Below are positions 9,779 through 18,428 of a stretch of 64,000 nt of DNA, piece by piece (positions within the stretch are counted from its first letter, which is position 1; each line of letters begins with the position of its first letter). The stretch comes from Novosphingobium sp. GTDB taxonomy: Bacteria; Pseudomonadota; Alphaproteobacteria; Sphingomonadales; Sphingomonadaceae. The stretch spans positions 1 through 64,000 of the forward strand of contig NZ_JAHEBV010000005.1 of the NCBI RefSeq assembly GCF_024642085.1. The letters run 5' to 3'. The position numbers and the translations under genes are program-made. The notes below the pieces were generated by a model, which saw nothing but the letters and a program-made list of their open reading frames with translations, was not told the DNA's origin and ran no database searches.

Positions 9779-10527
9779 CCCTGCGCGCGCACGATCTGAC
9801 ATTGGCCGGGCGGCTGGCCGGAGTTTCGCTGACGCTGGCGCCTGGTCAGGTGACCGCGATCTGCGGGCCCAACGGTGCTGGAAAATCCAGCCTGCTGACC
9901 TGTCTGGCCGGATTGGTCCCACCCACCGGCGGCGACGTATCACTGGATGATGGGGCGCTGGCCGCCATTCCTGCAAGCGACCGGGCACGGGCGATCGGCT
10001 ATCTGCCCCAGCAGGCGCACGTGGCGTGGGACCTTTCGGTCGAAACGCTGGTGGCGCTGGGGCGCTTGCCGTGGAACCGCGACCGGAGCGAGGATGCCTC
10101 AGCCATCACCGCGGCCATTGCTGCGCTGGATCTGGCGGACCTGCGCCGCCGCCCGGTGGGCCAGCTTTCCGGCGGTGAACGCGCCCGCGCCTTGCTGGCC
10201 CGGGTGCTGGCCGGACAGCCGCGCTGGCTGTTGGCGGACGAGCCGCTGGCAAACTTTGACCTGATGCATCAGCAAGCCTTGCTGGCGCAGTTCCGCAACC
10301 TTGCGGGGCAGGGCATGGGCGTGGTGCTGGTGCTCCACGATCTGGCCCAGGCGATGAACCATGCGGACCGGGTGGTCGTGATGCACGGCGGCAAAATCGC
10401 CGCCGATGGCCATCCCGAAACTGTGCTCGACACTGCGATCATCGCCCGCGTCTGGCAAACCGGCGCGCGCTGGCTGGGCGATCCGGGACAGCGCGCGCTG
10501 GCCCTCGGGCCGGTCCGCGCGCGCTAG
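9775..10527 (+). CDS. btuD: Cobalamin ABC transporter ATPase
   Basis: ATP-binding subunit that powers BtuC. The 250-residue protein has Walker A GPNGAGKSS at 31-39, Q-loop YLPQQAHVAWDLSVETLVALGR, ABC signature LSGGERARALLARVLAG, Walker B RWLLADEPLANFD and the H-loop LVLHDLAQAMNHADRV. ATG 9775 overlaps the btuC stop as ATGA; an earlier in-frame start would lie deep inside btuC and is rejected. It ends the riboswitch-controlled operon. The 95 bp after it hold a GC-rich inverted repeat (10546-10553 with 10575-10582) without a T-run, at best a weak terminator. Confidence 0.95.
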   Translation: MTLRAHDLTLAGRLAGVSLTLAPGQVTAICGPNGAGKSSLLTCLAGLVPPTGGDVSLDDGALAAIPASDRARAIGYLPQQAHVAWDLSVETLVALGRLPWNRDRSEDASAITAAIAALDLADLRRRPVGQLSGGERARALLARVLAGQPRWLLADEPLANFDLMHQQALLAQFRNLAGQGMGVVLVLHDLAQAMNHADRVVVMHGGKIAADGHPETVLDTAIIARVWQTGARWLGDPGQRALALGPVRAR

Positions 10528-10622
10528 GCCTGGCGTTTATTTGGCGGCGGCCGTTCCGTCCGGCACCGCAATCGCGGCCGCCGGCGCCATGGGCCCAGGT
10601 CGGATAAGCCGGGCGTCAGGAC

Positions 10623-10976
10623 CTAGCCGTCACAATATTCGTAATGGCCCGACTGGCACATTGCCACGGCACGGCGCCAGGCGGCGCGTTTGCGTTCGTA
10701 CGCGGCGCGCTGCTGTTCGTAGTCTGCGCGGTCGTTCGCATAGGCTTCGCTACGCCCGCCTTGCTGGCGGTAGGCCTTCCAGCCTTCGGCGTAGCGCGCA
10801 TCACGTTCGCGCACATGGGCCAGCTGATCGACATTAAGCTGGCGGATAATCGCCTTGTCGCGCGCGCGGTTGCGCGGATCGCGCATGTCCCTGTCGTTCG
10901 GATCATCGGCCGAGGCGATGGCAGGAATAATTGCGGCGCCCAGCGCCAGCATGCCGAAAAGACGTGCAAATTTCAT
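10623..10976 (-). CDS. Small exported, charged repeat-like protein of unknown function
   Basis: 117 residues starting [23 protein letters not shown], a clear Sec signal peptide with cleavage after ASA. The mature part is dominated by Arg, Asp, Ala, Tyr and Gln ([18 protein letters not shown], then [17 protein letters not shown]) and probably forms a long helix or coiled coil, ending in [11 protein letters not shown] with two cysteines that could pair. It resembles small sphingomonad periplasmic proteins of unknown role. It is divergent from uvrA, with about 250 bp between. ATG 10976 is chosen over an ATG 27 bases upstream because it begins the signal peptide. Confidence 0.75.
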   Translation of the reverse strand: MKFARLFGMLALGAAIIPAIASADDPNDRDMRDPRNRARDKAIIRQLNVDQLAHVRERDARYAEGWKAYRQQGGRSEAYANDRADYEQQRAAYERKRAAWRRAVAMCQSGHYEYCDG

Positions 10977-11197
10977 GGAATGCGACCCTCCTTGAACCCG
11001 CACGCTGGATGGAAAACCTTACCAAATGGTGCAACGCCAAAGCGATGAGCTGCGCGCGTCTCGTCGCGTTTATCGAATGGTCTGCCGAGGAAGCGTGCGG
11101 AAGGTGGCATTGGGGTGCCTTTCAGGCCACCTTGCGCAGCGCCGTGCGACATCCCATTTCGGCCCATGCGGCACTCGCCGCTCTGCTTGCTTCTCCC

Positions 11198-11212
11198 GAA
11201 CAAATATGGAAC
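11198..11212. promoter_or_regulatory. LexA (SOS) box upstream of uvrA
   Basis: GAAC-AAATATG-GAAC matches the alphaproteobacterial LexA site GAAC-N7-GAAC exactly. It ends 12 bases before the uvrA start codon, so bound LexA would block the promoter or early transcription and uvrA should be DNA-damage inducible. The match is read from the sequence; the regulation is inferred from family knowledge. Confidence 0.85.
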
Positions 11213-11224
11213 AGACTGCGCGCC

Positions 11225-14119
11225 ATGTCGCTTACCAAGATCGTCGTCCGGGGCGCCCGGGAACACAACCTCAAAGGCTTTGATGTCGAGCTGCCGCGTG
11301 ACAGCCTGATTGTCATCACCGGGCTGTCAGGATCGGGCAAAAGCAGCCTTGCCTTTGACACGATCTATGCCGAAGGGCAGCGGCGCTATGTCGAAAGCCT
11401 GAGCGCATATGCCCGGCAGTTTCTGGAAATGATGCAGAAGCCCGATGTCGAACATATCGACGGGTTAAGCCCCGCGATCAGCATCGAGCAGAAGACCACC
11501 AGCCGCAATCCGCGCTCGACCGTGGCGACGGTGACCGAAATCTATGACTACATGCGCCTGCTGTGGGCCCGCGTCGGGGTGCCTTACAGCCCCGCAACCG
11601 GCCTGCCGATCGAGGCGCAGACCGTGTCCAACATGGTCGACCGGGTGATGGCTCTGCCCGAAGGGACGCGGGCCTACCTGCTTGCCCCGGTGGTGCGCGG
11701 GCGCAAGGGCGAATACCGCAAGGAACTGGCCGAGTGGCAGAAGGCCGGCTACACCCGGGTGCGGATCGACGGCGACTTTTACGAGATCCAGGACGCCCCC
11801 GCGCTCGACAAGAAATACAAGCATGACCTGGAAGTCGTGGTGGACCGGATTGCCGTGCGCGAAGGCATGGAAACGCGCCTTGCCGACAGTTTTGAGCAAG
11901 CGCTGAAACTGGCCGATGGCCTGGCCTATGTCGATCTGGCCGATGGCGTGGTGCCGGGGCGCGAGGACGAGGCAACCGGAGGCGCGATGAAAGGCGCGGG
12001 CCTGCCGTCCAACCGTATCGTGTTTTCGGAAAAGTTCGCCTGCCCGGTGTCCGGCTTTACGCTGGAAAGCCTTGAGCCGCGGCTGTTCTCGTTCAACGCG
12101 CCGCTGGGGGCCTGCCCGGCCTGCGATGGCCTGGGCGAAAAGCTGCTGTTCGATCCGCAGCTGGTCGTCCCGAACGAGGCACTGACCCTGAAACAGGGCG
12201 CGATTGTGCCCTGGGCAAAAAGCAACCCGCCGTCGCCCTATTACATGCAGGTGCTGGCCAGCCTGGCCGCCGAATACGGCTTCCGTCTCGACACACCGTG
12301 GGATGCGCTGCCAGGCGAAGTGCGGCTGATCATCCTTCACGGCACGGGCGGCAAGGCGGTGCCGCTGACCTTCATCGACGGCAAGAAAAGCTACACGGTC
12401 AAGAAGGCTTTCGAAGGGGTGATCGGCAACCTCAACCGCCGCCTGCTGCAAACCGAAAGCGCCTGGATGCGCGAAGAGCTGGGCAAGTTCCAGACCGCCC
12501 AGCCGTGCGAGGTGTGCGAGGGCAAGCGCCTCAAGCCCGAGGCGCTCAGCGTCAAGGTCGCTGGCGCGGATATTTCCAGCATCACCCGCCTGTCCGTGGC
12601 CGCCGCGGTCGACTGGTACGGCAAGCTTGATGCCCAGCTGACCAGCCAGCAAAGCCAGATTGCCCGCGCCATCCTCAAGGAAATCAACGAGCGGCTGGGC
12701 TTCCTCAACAACGTCGGGCTCGATTACCTCAACCTCGATCGGACCAGCGGCACGCTCAGCGGCGGGGAAAGCCAGCGCATCCGCCTTGCCAGCCAGATCG
12801 GCTCGGGCCTGTCAGGCGTGCTCTACGTGCTCGATGAACCCAGCATCGGCCTGCACCAGCGCGACAACGACATGCTGCTGGCCACGCTGCGCCGGCTGCG
12901 CGATCTGGGCAACACGGTGATCGTGGTCGAACACGACGAGGACGCGATCCGCACCGCCGATCACATCGTCGATCTGGGCCCCGGCGCAGGCGTCCACGGG
13001 GGCGAGATCGTGGCCCAGGGCGTGCTTGCCGATATCCTCGGCGCCGAACACAGCCTGACCGGGCAGTACCTGTCGGGCCGCCGCCGCATCGAAGTGCCGG
13101 CCAAACGCCGCAAGGGCAACGGCCACAAGATCACCGTCCACGGCGCGCGGGCCAACAACCTCAAGAACGTCACCGTCGCGATCCCGCTGGGCACGTTCAC
13201 CTGCATCACCGGGGTGTCGGGCAGCGGCAAAAGCAGCCTGACGCTCGATACGCTTCACGCCGGGGCGGCGCGCGTGCTCAATGGCGCGCGGGTCGTCTCC
13301 GGGGCGCATGACAAGATCACCGGCCTTGAATACTGCGACAAAGTGATCGAGATCGACCAGTCACCGATCGGCCGCACCCCGCGCTCCAACCCCGCCACTT
13401 ACACCGGCGCCTTCACCCAGATCCGGGACTGGTTCGCCGGCCTGCCCGAAGCCCAGGCCCGCGGCTACAAACCGGGGCGGTTTTCGTTCAACGTCAAAGG
13501 CGGGCGGTGCGAGGTGTGCCAGGGCGACGGCCTGATCAAGATCGAGATGCACTTCCTTCCCGATGTCTACGTGACGTGCGAGGAATGCCACGGCAAACGC
13601 TACAACCGCGAAACGCTGGAGGTGAAGTTCAAGGGCCACTCCATCGCCGACGTGCTCGACATGACGATCGAGGACGCGGAAGAGTTCTTCAAGGCCGTCC
13701 CCCCGATCCGCGACAAGATGCACATGCTGAACGAGGTTGGACTTGGCTATGTCAAGGTCGGCCAGCAGGCGACCACGCTGTCGGGGGGTGAGGCGCAGCG
13801 CGTGAAACTTGCCAAGGAGCTCAGCCGGCGCTCCACCGGCCAGACCCTGTATATCCTTGATGAACCGACCACTGGCCTGCACTTTGAAGATGTCCGCAAA
13901 CTTCTGGAAGTGCTGCAGCGGCTGGTCGATGGCGGCAATTCGGTGGTGGTGATCGAACACAACCTGGACGTGATCAAGGTGGCCGACTGGATCGTCGATC
14001 TTGGCCCCGAAGGCGGGGTGCGCGGGGGCGAGGTGATTGCCGAGGGGACGCCCGAGCAGGTGGTCAAGGTCAAACAGTCGTTTACCGGCGGGTATCTGGC
14101 CCCGTTGCTGGCGCGATAA
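11225..14119 (+). CDS. uvrA: Excinuclease ABC subunit A
   Basis: Damage-recognition ATPase of nucleotide excision repair. 964 residues, close to the usual 940-970. First ATPase: Walker [10 protein letters not shown] at about 33-41 and [19 protein letters not shown]; second: [33 protein letters not shown] and [14 protein letters not shown]. Zinc-finger cysteines are present in [11 protein letters not shown] and CEVCEGKRL in the first half and in CEVCQGDG and CEECHGKRY in the second. The frame is open almost 300 bases upstream, but [17 protein letters not shown] at 11225 is the conserved beginning, and the LexA box sits inside the rejected extension. Confidence 0.97.
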   Translation: MSLTKIVVRGAREHNLKGFDVELPRDSLIVITGLSGSGKSSLAFDTIYAEGQRRYVESLSAYARQFLEMMQKPDVEHIDGLSPAISIEQKTTSRNPRSTVATVTEIYDYMRLLWARVGVPYSPATGLPIEAQTVSNMVDRVMALPEGTRAYLLAPVVRGRKGEYRKELAEWQKAGYTRVRIDGDFYEIQDAPALDKKYKHDLEVVVDRIAVREGMETRLADSFEQALKLADGLAYVDLADGVVPGREDEATGGAMKGAGLPSNRIVFSEKFACPVSGFTLESLEPRLFSFNAPLGACPACDGLGEKLLFDPQLVVPNEALTLKQGAIVPWAKSNPPSPYYMQVLASLAAEYGFRLDTPWDALPGEVRLIILHGTGGKAVPLTFIDGKKSYTVKKAFEGVIGNLNRRLLQTESAWMREELGKFQTAQPCEVCEGKRLKPEALSVKVAGADISSITRLSVAAAVDWYGKLDAQLTSQQSQIARAILKEINERLGFLNNVGLDYLNLDRTSGTLSGGESQRIRLASQIGSGLSGVLYVLDEPSIGLHQRDNDMLLATLRRLRDLGNTVIVVEHDEDAIRTADHIVDLGPGAGVHGGEIVAQGVLADILGAEHSLTGQYLSGRRRIEVPAKRRKGNGHKITVHGARANNLKNVTVAIPLGTFTCITGVSGSGKSSLTLDTLHAGAARVLNGARVVSGAHDKITGLEYCDKVIEIDQSPIGRTPRSNPATYTGAFTQIRDWFAGLPEAQARGYKPGRFSFNVKGGRCEVCQGDGLIKIEMHFLPDVYVTCEECHGKRYNRETLEVKFKGHSIADVLDMTIEDAEEFFKAVPPIRDKMHMLNEVGLGYVKVGQQATTLSGGEAQRVKLAKELSRRSTGQTLYILDEPTTGLHFEDVRKLLEVLQRLVDGGNSVVVIEHNLDVIKVADWIVDLGPEGGVRGGEVIAEGTPEQVVKVKQSFTGGYLAPLLAR

Positions 14120-14217
14120 GGGCGGGAACTGCGGCTGCTCCGGCGTGTTAACATTTAATGCAGCCGCATGATTGCCTGCCCATCCCGGCCGGCCTGGCGC
14201 TGCGCAGGAGAGACGCC

Positions 14218-14655
14218 ATGAACGCTTTTGCCCGAACCGCGCTTTTCGCCGCCGCCGCCGCCGCGTTGGCCGCGCCGCTTGCCGCCGAAACCATGGGCGG
14301 GCGCAAGCTCAGCGCCACGCTCAGCGGCACTGCCGAAGTGCCCGGGCCCGGCGATCCAAACGGCACCGGCTCGATCATGGCGCGGGTCAACCCGGGAACC
14401 GGGCAGTTCTGCTATACCCTTACCGTGACCAATATCGATCCCGCGACCATGGCCCATATCCACAAGGGCCCGGCGGGCGCGGCCGGCCCGGTGGTGATCG
14501 CGCTGACCGCGCCGGCCAGCGGTTCCAGCGAAGCCTGCGTCACGATCACCCGCGAACTGGCGATGGACCTGATCATGATGCCGGGTGACTACTATGCCAA
14601 CGTCCACAACGCCGCGTACCCCGGCGGCGCGGTGCGCGGCCAGCTTGGCAAATAA
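14218..14655 (+). CDS. Exported CHRD-domain protein
   Basis: 145 residues. The Sec signal MNAFARTALFAAAAAALAAPLAAE is followed by a single CHRD domain covering almost the whole mature protein: LSATLSGTAEVPGPGDPNGTGS, CYTLTVTNIDPATMAHIHKGPAGAAGPVVIAL and YYANVHNAAYPGGAVRGQL. CHRD domains were defined from chordin and occur in many secreted bacterial proteins, with no settled biochemical activity. The start has GGAGA 8 nt upstream. It stands alone between uvrA and a terminator-like hairpin, so a role cannot be read from context. Confidence 0.9.
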   Translation: MNAFARTALFAAAAAALAAPLAAETMGGRKLSATLSGTAEVPGPGDPNGTGSIMARVNPGTGQFCYTLTVTNIDPATMAHIHKGPAGAAGPVVIALTAPASGSSEACVTITRELAMDLIMMPGDYYANVHNAAYPGGAVRGQLGK

Positions 14656-14687
14656 GCCCAGCGCGTCTGGCGTACGGACCGGTTGAC

Positions 14688-14712
14688 GCGGGGGCCCGAT
14701 GCGGGCCCCCGC
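14688..14712 (+). terminator. Terminator-like GC hairpin after the CHRD gene
   Basis: An 11-bp perfect stem (GCGGGGGCCCG / CGGGCCCCCGC) with a 3-nt loop lies 32 bp after the CHRD stop codon. There is no T-run after it, so it may act as a weak or factor-assisted terminator. Between it and the next gene (14713-14852) nothing else was recognised. Confidence 0.6.
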
Positions 14713-14852
14713 CCGTTTGCGTGGGCGGCGAAAAAATACGCAAGCTGCTCAAAGTCAGTTAGCGCGGTTGGGCGGTCGACCGGCGGTTCGGCTAAGGCGA
14801 CCTTAAAGTTACGTAAAGCGCGATCAGGACTCTTGGGCACCAAGCGTACATG

Positions 14853-16115
14853 CTATTCAAACCGGAGCTGATCTTTAAACCTTCGCAGGGATTGTTCGGC
14901 GTCGATTTGCTGCCCGTACGCCTCGGCGATCTGTCTGATGCGCCATTCAGCTTCGTCGGGGGTTTCGAACAGCCTATCGATGTTTACGAGGAAATTTCCT
15001 GTTCTGCCAAAATCGTGGCCGACCGAGATCGGACAGCAGTCGATCGTCCGGATACGCTCGCCAACTTTACAGGTTTGGCTCATATCGCGTGAGCACATCG
15101 CGGGTAAGTTATCCTTCTTCAGCCGGCCGGATTCAAGCGTCGCTTCGATAGTGGCGAAGAAAGCCTCTTCCCTCAACAGCGGGTGCAACCACGTACGTCC
15201 GGAGCCGACAGCCGAGGAATTGCCATCGATTTCGGTCGCTTTGATTGTGGGTTCGAAGGTCTGGCTTTCGCGGCGTGGAATGACGGGGCTTGTCGGGCAA
15301 CCATCGCTTCCGTCGAGGTAATAGACATGCGTTGCGCCTAGCAATCCGTATATAGGCTCGCTCCAGGCGGCATATTCCGGTCCGCTTACGGCATCGATGC
15401 GGTTGAAAAACAAAATCGTGCCAGCGTCGCTGACAAAGCGCGGTACGTTGCCGATCTGATCGGCCAGCGGTGTCGTTTCGTCCAACACCGGCCACCCATT
15501 TGCGCCCAGCCGGGCTTCCAGCCAGACTTCGCACGCCAGCGGCCTACCCACCTCATACAGAAAGCGCCACTGCGGCGCTGCAATGTCCAGCGCTGTCGGA
15601 GCATAAGGCTTGAGCGGCCAATCGAAATAGCGGGCAGAACCCTCTGGCGGAGCAGAAAACGAGCTACTGAAATAGGCCGCGCCGTCCCACTCGGCATCTA
15701 GCCACCCCCCTAAGATACCGACTTCGTGCTGTGGTAATCGATCGCGCGCGGCCCAAACCAGAACCGCATCAAGCAGAAACCAGCTGAGCCGGCGCCACCG
15801 TCCATACTGTACTTGCAGCGTGGCAAAATCATCGCTGCGAAAATCAATCAGGATACGCGGACGCATATTTTGGTTTGGGTCCGGGCTGAATGGCGCGAAA
15901 ATTGCGTCAAACTCCATCCAGAGGTCCGCATCTTCATAGCGCAAGCGAGCCACATCGTCAGCGCAGTTCAGAATCGTCAGCGATTGGCTCGTGGCGGGGA
16001 ACAGGAACTGGTTGTCCCCGATTTCCTGATAAACGCCGTATAGCAGGCCGTCGGTTGAGTTTGTTTGCAAAGGATTATTGATGGGCATCTTCGCAGGCTT
16101 AACCGCGAAGAGCAT
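14853..16115 (-). CDS. Unrecognised 420-residue protein
   Basis: I do not recognise this family. The product starts MLFAVKPAKMPINNPL and seems soluble: no signal peptide and no membrane segment. It is rich in Trp, Tyr and Phe (RYEDADLWMEFDAIFAPF, WRRLSWFLLDAVLVWAARD, WLDAEWDGAAYFSSS), with a cysteine-bearing C-terminal part (CSRDMSQTCKVGERIRTIDCCPISVGHDFG) and a helical, charged tail. Two start codons are possible: ATG 16115, with AGGA and GGGGGTG upstream, or ATG 16088, with no clear ribosome site. Sampled lines are about 53-60 percent GC against about 77 percent in a sampled line of the gene beside it, which suggests separate acquisition. It is divergent from the HTH gene, 57 bp away. Confidence 0.7.
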   Translation of the reverse strand: MLFAVKPAKMPINNPLQTNSTDGLLYGVYQEIGDNQFLFPATSQSLTILNCADDVARLRYEDADLWMEFDAIFAPFSPDPNQNMRPRILIDFRSDDFATLQVQYGRWRRLSWFLLDAVLVWAARDRLPQHEVGILGGWLDAEWDGAAYFSSSFSAPPEGSARYFDWPLKPYAPTALDIAAPQWRFLYEVGRPLACEVWLEARLGANGWPVLDETTPLADQIGNVPRFVSDAGTILFFNRIDAVSGPEYAAWSEPIYGLLGATHVYYLDGSDGCPTSPVIPRRESQTFEPTIKATEIDGNSSAVGSGRTWLHPLLREEAFFATIEATLESGRLKKDNLPAMCSRDMSQTCKVGERIRTIDCCPISVGHDFGRTGNFLVNIDRLFETPDEAEWRIRQIAEAYGQQIDAEQSLRRFKDQLRFE

Positions 16116-16172
16116 TTTCCTACACCCCCAAAATCTGCAAAATGAGCGGTTTGCCTTAGCAGGAGACCGATC

Positions 16173-17219
16173 ATGGGTGACGCAGCGGATGGCCGTTTGG
16201 GGCTGACCTTTTCCCACAGCGAAAGCACTGGCGCGGCAGTGGAGGCCGATCTTATCCTCCCCCCGCTGGTCCCCACGCGCCCTCGCGCCGATGGGTGGAC
16301 GCCGCAGCGGCAGCGGGATTTTCTGGAAGCGCTGGCGGGCAGCGGCTCGGTTTCTGGCGCCGCGCGGTCGGTGGGGATGAGCCGGGAAAGCGCCTATGTT
16401 CTGCGCCGCCGGGCCGATGCGCGGGGCTTTGCCCAGGCGTGGGATGCGGCGCGGCTGCTGGCGGCCGAGCATCTGGTCGATCTGGCCTGGGACCGCGCGG
16501 TGCAGGGCGAGCTGCGGCCGCTGGTCTGGCACGGCGAGGTGGTGGGCGAGGTGCGCCATTATGACAACCGGCTGCTGCTGGGGCTGATCGCGCAGAACCG
16601 GAAAGTTCTGGCCGAACAGGGGCTGATCGCGCCGTCCGAAGTGACCGCGGCGGTGGCGGCGGACTGGCCGGCGGCGCTGGACCGGGCCGCGCGGGGCGAG
16701 GCGCTGGACGAAGCGGCGGCGCGCGGCCGTGCGCAGGATCAGGCTGAGCGGGTGACAGAATGCGGGGCAGTGGAGGATGGACCGCTATCCGGTCCCGGCA
16801 TTCCCGCGCCGCTGGCGCCGATCACCGATGGTTACGGGCATGAACTGGCCGAGCCGCAGCAGCTGTGCATCGGCCTTTACACCATCACCTGGGACACGCA
16901 GCGGGCGCAGTGGCTGACCAACTGGCCCGCGCCCGCGCACTGGGCGGGGGACGAGTACCGGCGGCTTGACGGGGACCGGCTGGCGCCGATCGCGCGCTGT
17001 GCCGATGATCCGGGCAGCACGGCCCAAGGCGAGCCGTGGCCCGAGGCAGAGCACTATGCCCGCACGCTGAGCGCCGAGGAGGAGGCCGGGCTGGAGCGGC
17101 TGGACGCGGATGAGGAGCGCGCGCGGGCCGGACGGCTGGCGCTGTACCGCCGCGCCGCCTTTGGCCTTGCCACTCCGGCAGAACGGGCATCGCTGGCGGC
17201 GGCCGGGTGGCCGGGGTGA
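16173..17219 (+). CDS. HTH protein resembling phage terminase small subunits
   Basis: 348 residues. Near residues 45-85 lies DGWTPQRQRDFLEALAGSG then SVSGAARSVGMSRESAYVLRRR, a helix-turn-helix pattern like that of terminase small subunits and of a conserved sphingomonad family of unknown role. The following segment LAWDRAVQGELRPLVWHGEVVGEVRHYDNRLLLGLI is also characteristic of that family. The C-terminal half is acidic with no recognised domain. The start is well supported (AGGAG 8 nt upstream). Very high GC. No large terminase, portal or capsid gene is nearby, so a phage role is not supported. It precedes a DNA methyltransferase by 101 bp on the same strand. Confidence 0.75.
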   Translation: MGDAADGRLGLTFSHSESTGAAVEADLILPPLVPTRPRADGWTPQRQRDFLEALAGSGSVSGAARSVGMSRESAYVLRRRADARGFAQAWDAARLLAAEHLVDLAWDRAVQGELRPLVWHGEVVGEVRHYDNRLLLGLIAQNRKVLAEQGLIAPSEVTAAVAADWPAALDRAARGEALDEAAARGRAQDQAERVTECGAVEDGPLSGPGIPAPLAPITDGYGHELAEPQQLCIGLYTITWDTQRAQWLTNWPAPAHWAGDEYRRLDGDRLAPIARCADDPGSTAQGEPWPEAEHYARTLSAEEEAGLERLDADEERARAGRLALYRRAAFGLATPAERASLAAAGWPG

Positions 17220-17320
17220 GGGGATGGTTTTTCCCCGCATGGACCCTGTGATCTTGGTGTGAACTTCCGCGCCGGCGGCCCCGGCTTGGCAAGCGCGGGG
17301 GGGCGACCTATCACCGTGCG

Positions 17321-18424
17321 ATGCACGCCCCGGGCGAGAGTGCCGCCTATCGCACCACCCAGCTGATCACCTGCATCGGCAACAAGCGCCGCTTGCTGCC
17401 GCTGATCGAGGCGGGGCTGGTAGAGGCGCGGGCGCGGCTGGGGGGCGGGCCGATCAGCGTGCTCGACCTGTTCAGCGGATCGGGCGTGGTGGCACGGATG
17501 GCGCGGGGGCACGCCAGCCGTCTGGTCTGCAACGATCTGGAGCCCTACAGCGAGGCGGCGAACCGCTGCTATCAGGCCGATCCGCGCGACGTGGACCAGG
17601 CCGCGCTGGCGGCAGAGGTAGCGCGGGTGCGCGGCGCGGTGGCCGCGGGGCTGGCGCCCGGCTTTCTGGCCGAGCTGTATGCGCCGCGCGATGACAGCGC
17701 GATCCAGCCGGGCGAGCGGGCGTTCTATACCCGCGCCAATGCGGTGTTCCTCGACACCTTTTGCCAGGTGCTGGACAGTGTGGACGCGGCGCTGCGCCCG
17801 TTCCTCCTCGCCCCGGTGCTGGCCCAGGCATCGGTCCATGCCAACACTGCGGGCGTGTTCAAGGGGTTTTACAAGAACGCCGCCGGGGTGGGGCAGTTCG
17901 GCGGCAGCGGCGCCCATGCGCTGGGGCGGATATTGAAGCCGATCGCGGTGCAGGCCCCGGTGCTCAGCCGCCTGTCCTGCCCGGCCGAGGTTTACCGCCG
18001 CGATGCCAATGCGCTGGTCGGGGAGATCGATCCGGTCGACCTTGCCTACCTTGATCCGCCGTACAACCAGCATCCCTACGGTTCGAACTATTTCATGCTG
18101 AACCTGCTGTGCGATTACCGCCGCCCCGCCGAAATCAGCCGCATTTCCGGTATCCCCAGGGGCTGGAACCGCTCTGCCTACAACCGCCCGGCCGCCGCCG
18201 AAGCCGCGCTGTTCGACCTGGTGCGGCGAGTGCCGGCGCGGCTGGTGCTGCTGTCGTACAATGCCGAGGGGTTCGTGCCGCACGAACGGCTGCTGGCGGC
18301 GCTGCTCGGCATGGGCGAGGTCAGCGTGATGGATGCCCGCTACACGACGTTCCGCGGCTGCCGCAACCTGGCCGCGCGCGACCGGCACGTAACCGAATAC
18401 CTGTACCTCATCGACAAGCGGTGA
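17321..18424 (+). CDS. D12-class DNA N6-adenine methyltransferase (orphan)
   Basis: 367 residues with the alpha-type (Dam/D12) motif order: ITCIGNKRRLLPLI near residues 16-29 (motif X), LDLFSGSG at 48-55 (motif I, AdoMet binding) and LDPPYNQHPYG with DPPY at 245-248 (motif IV, catalytic). It should methylate adenine in a specific DNA site, which cannot be read from sequence. No recognisable restriction endonuclease lies next to it, so it looks like an orphan methylase or the remnant of a restriction system. The ribosome site before ATG 17321 is weak. It ends 4 bp from the convergent SDR gene. Confidence 0.88.
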   Translation: MHAPGESAAYRTTQLITCIGNKRRLLPLIEAGLVEARARLGGGPISVLDLFSGSGVVARMARGHASRLVCNDLEPYSEAANRCYQADPRDVDQAALAAEVARVRGAVAAGLAPGFLAELYAPRDDSAIQPGERAFYTRANAVFLDTFCQVLDSVDAALRPFLLAPVLAQASVHANTAGVFKGFYKNAAGVGQFGGSGAHALGRILKPIAVQAPVLSRLSCPAEVYRRDANALVGEIDPVDLAYLDPPYNQHPYGSNYFMLNLLCDYRRPAEISRISGIPRGWNRSAYNRPAAAEAALFDLVRRVPARLVLLSYNAEGFVPHERLLAALLGMGEVSVMDARYTTFRGCRNLAARDRHVTEYLYLIDKR

Positions 18425-18428
18425 GGAT

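Noticed and set aside
8753..9988. A 411-residue minus-strand open frame across btuC
   Set aside because: Antisense to clear btu genes; composition (Gln/Arg/His-rich) is typical of shadows of GC-rich coding DNA.
10543..10585. GC-rich inverted repeat after btuD
   Set aside because: 8-bp arms with a 21-nt loop and no T-run; too weak to call a terminator.
11465..12652. A 395-residue minus-strand open frame inside uvrA
   Set aside because: Antisense to a fully conserved UvrA; no motifs of its own.
14853..16115. Calling the unknown protein the restriction partner of the methyltransferase
   Set aside because: No PD-(D/E)xK, HNH or GIY-YIG motif could be seen, and another gene lies between the two.
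16173..17219. Reading the HTH protein as evidence of a prophage
   Set aside because: No large terminase, portal, capsid, integrase or attachment repeats nearby; the family is common in sphingomonad chromosomes.
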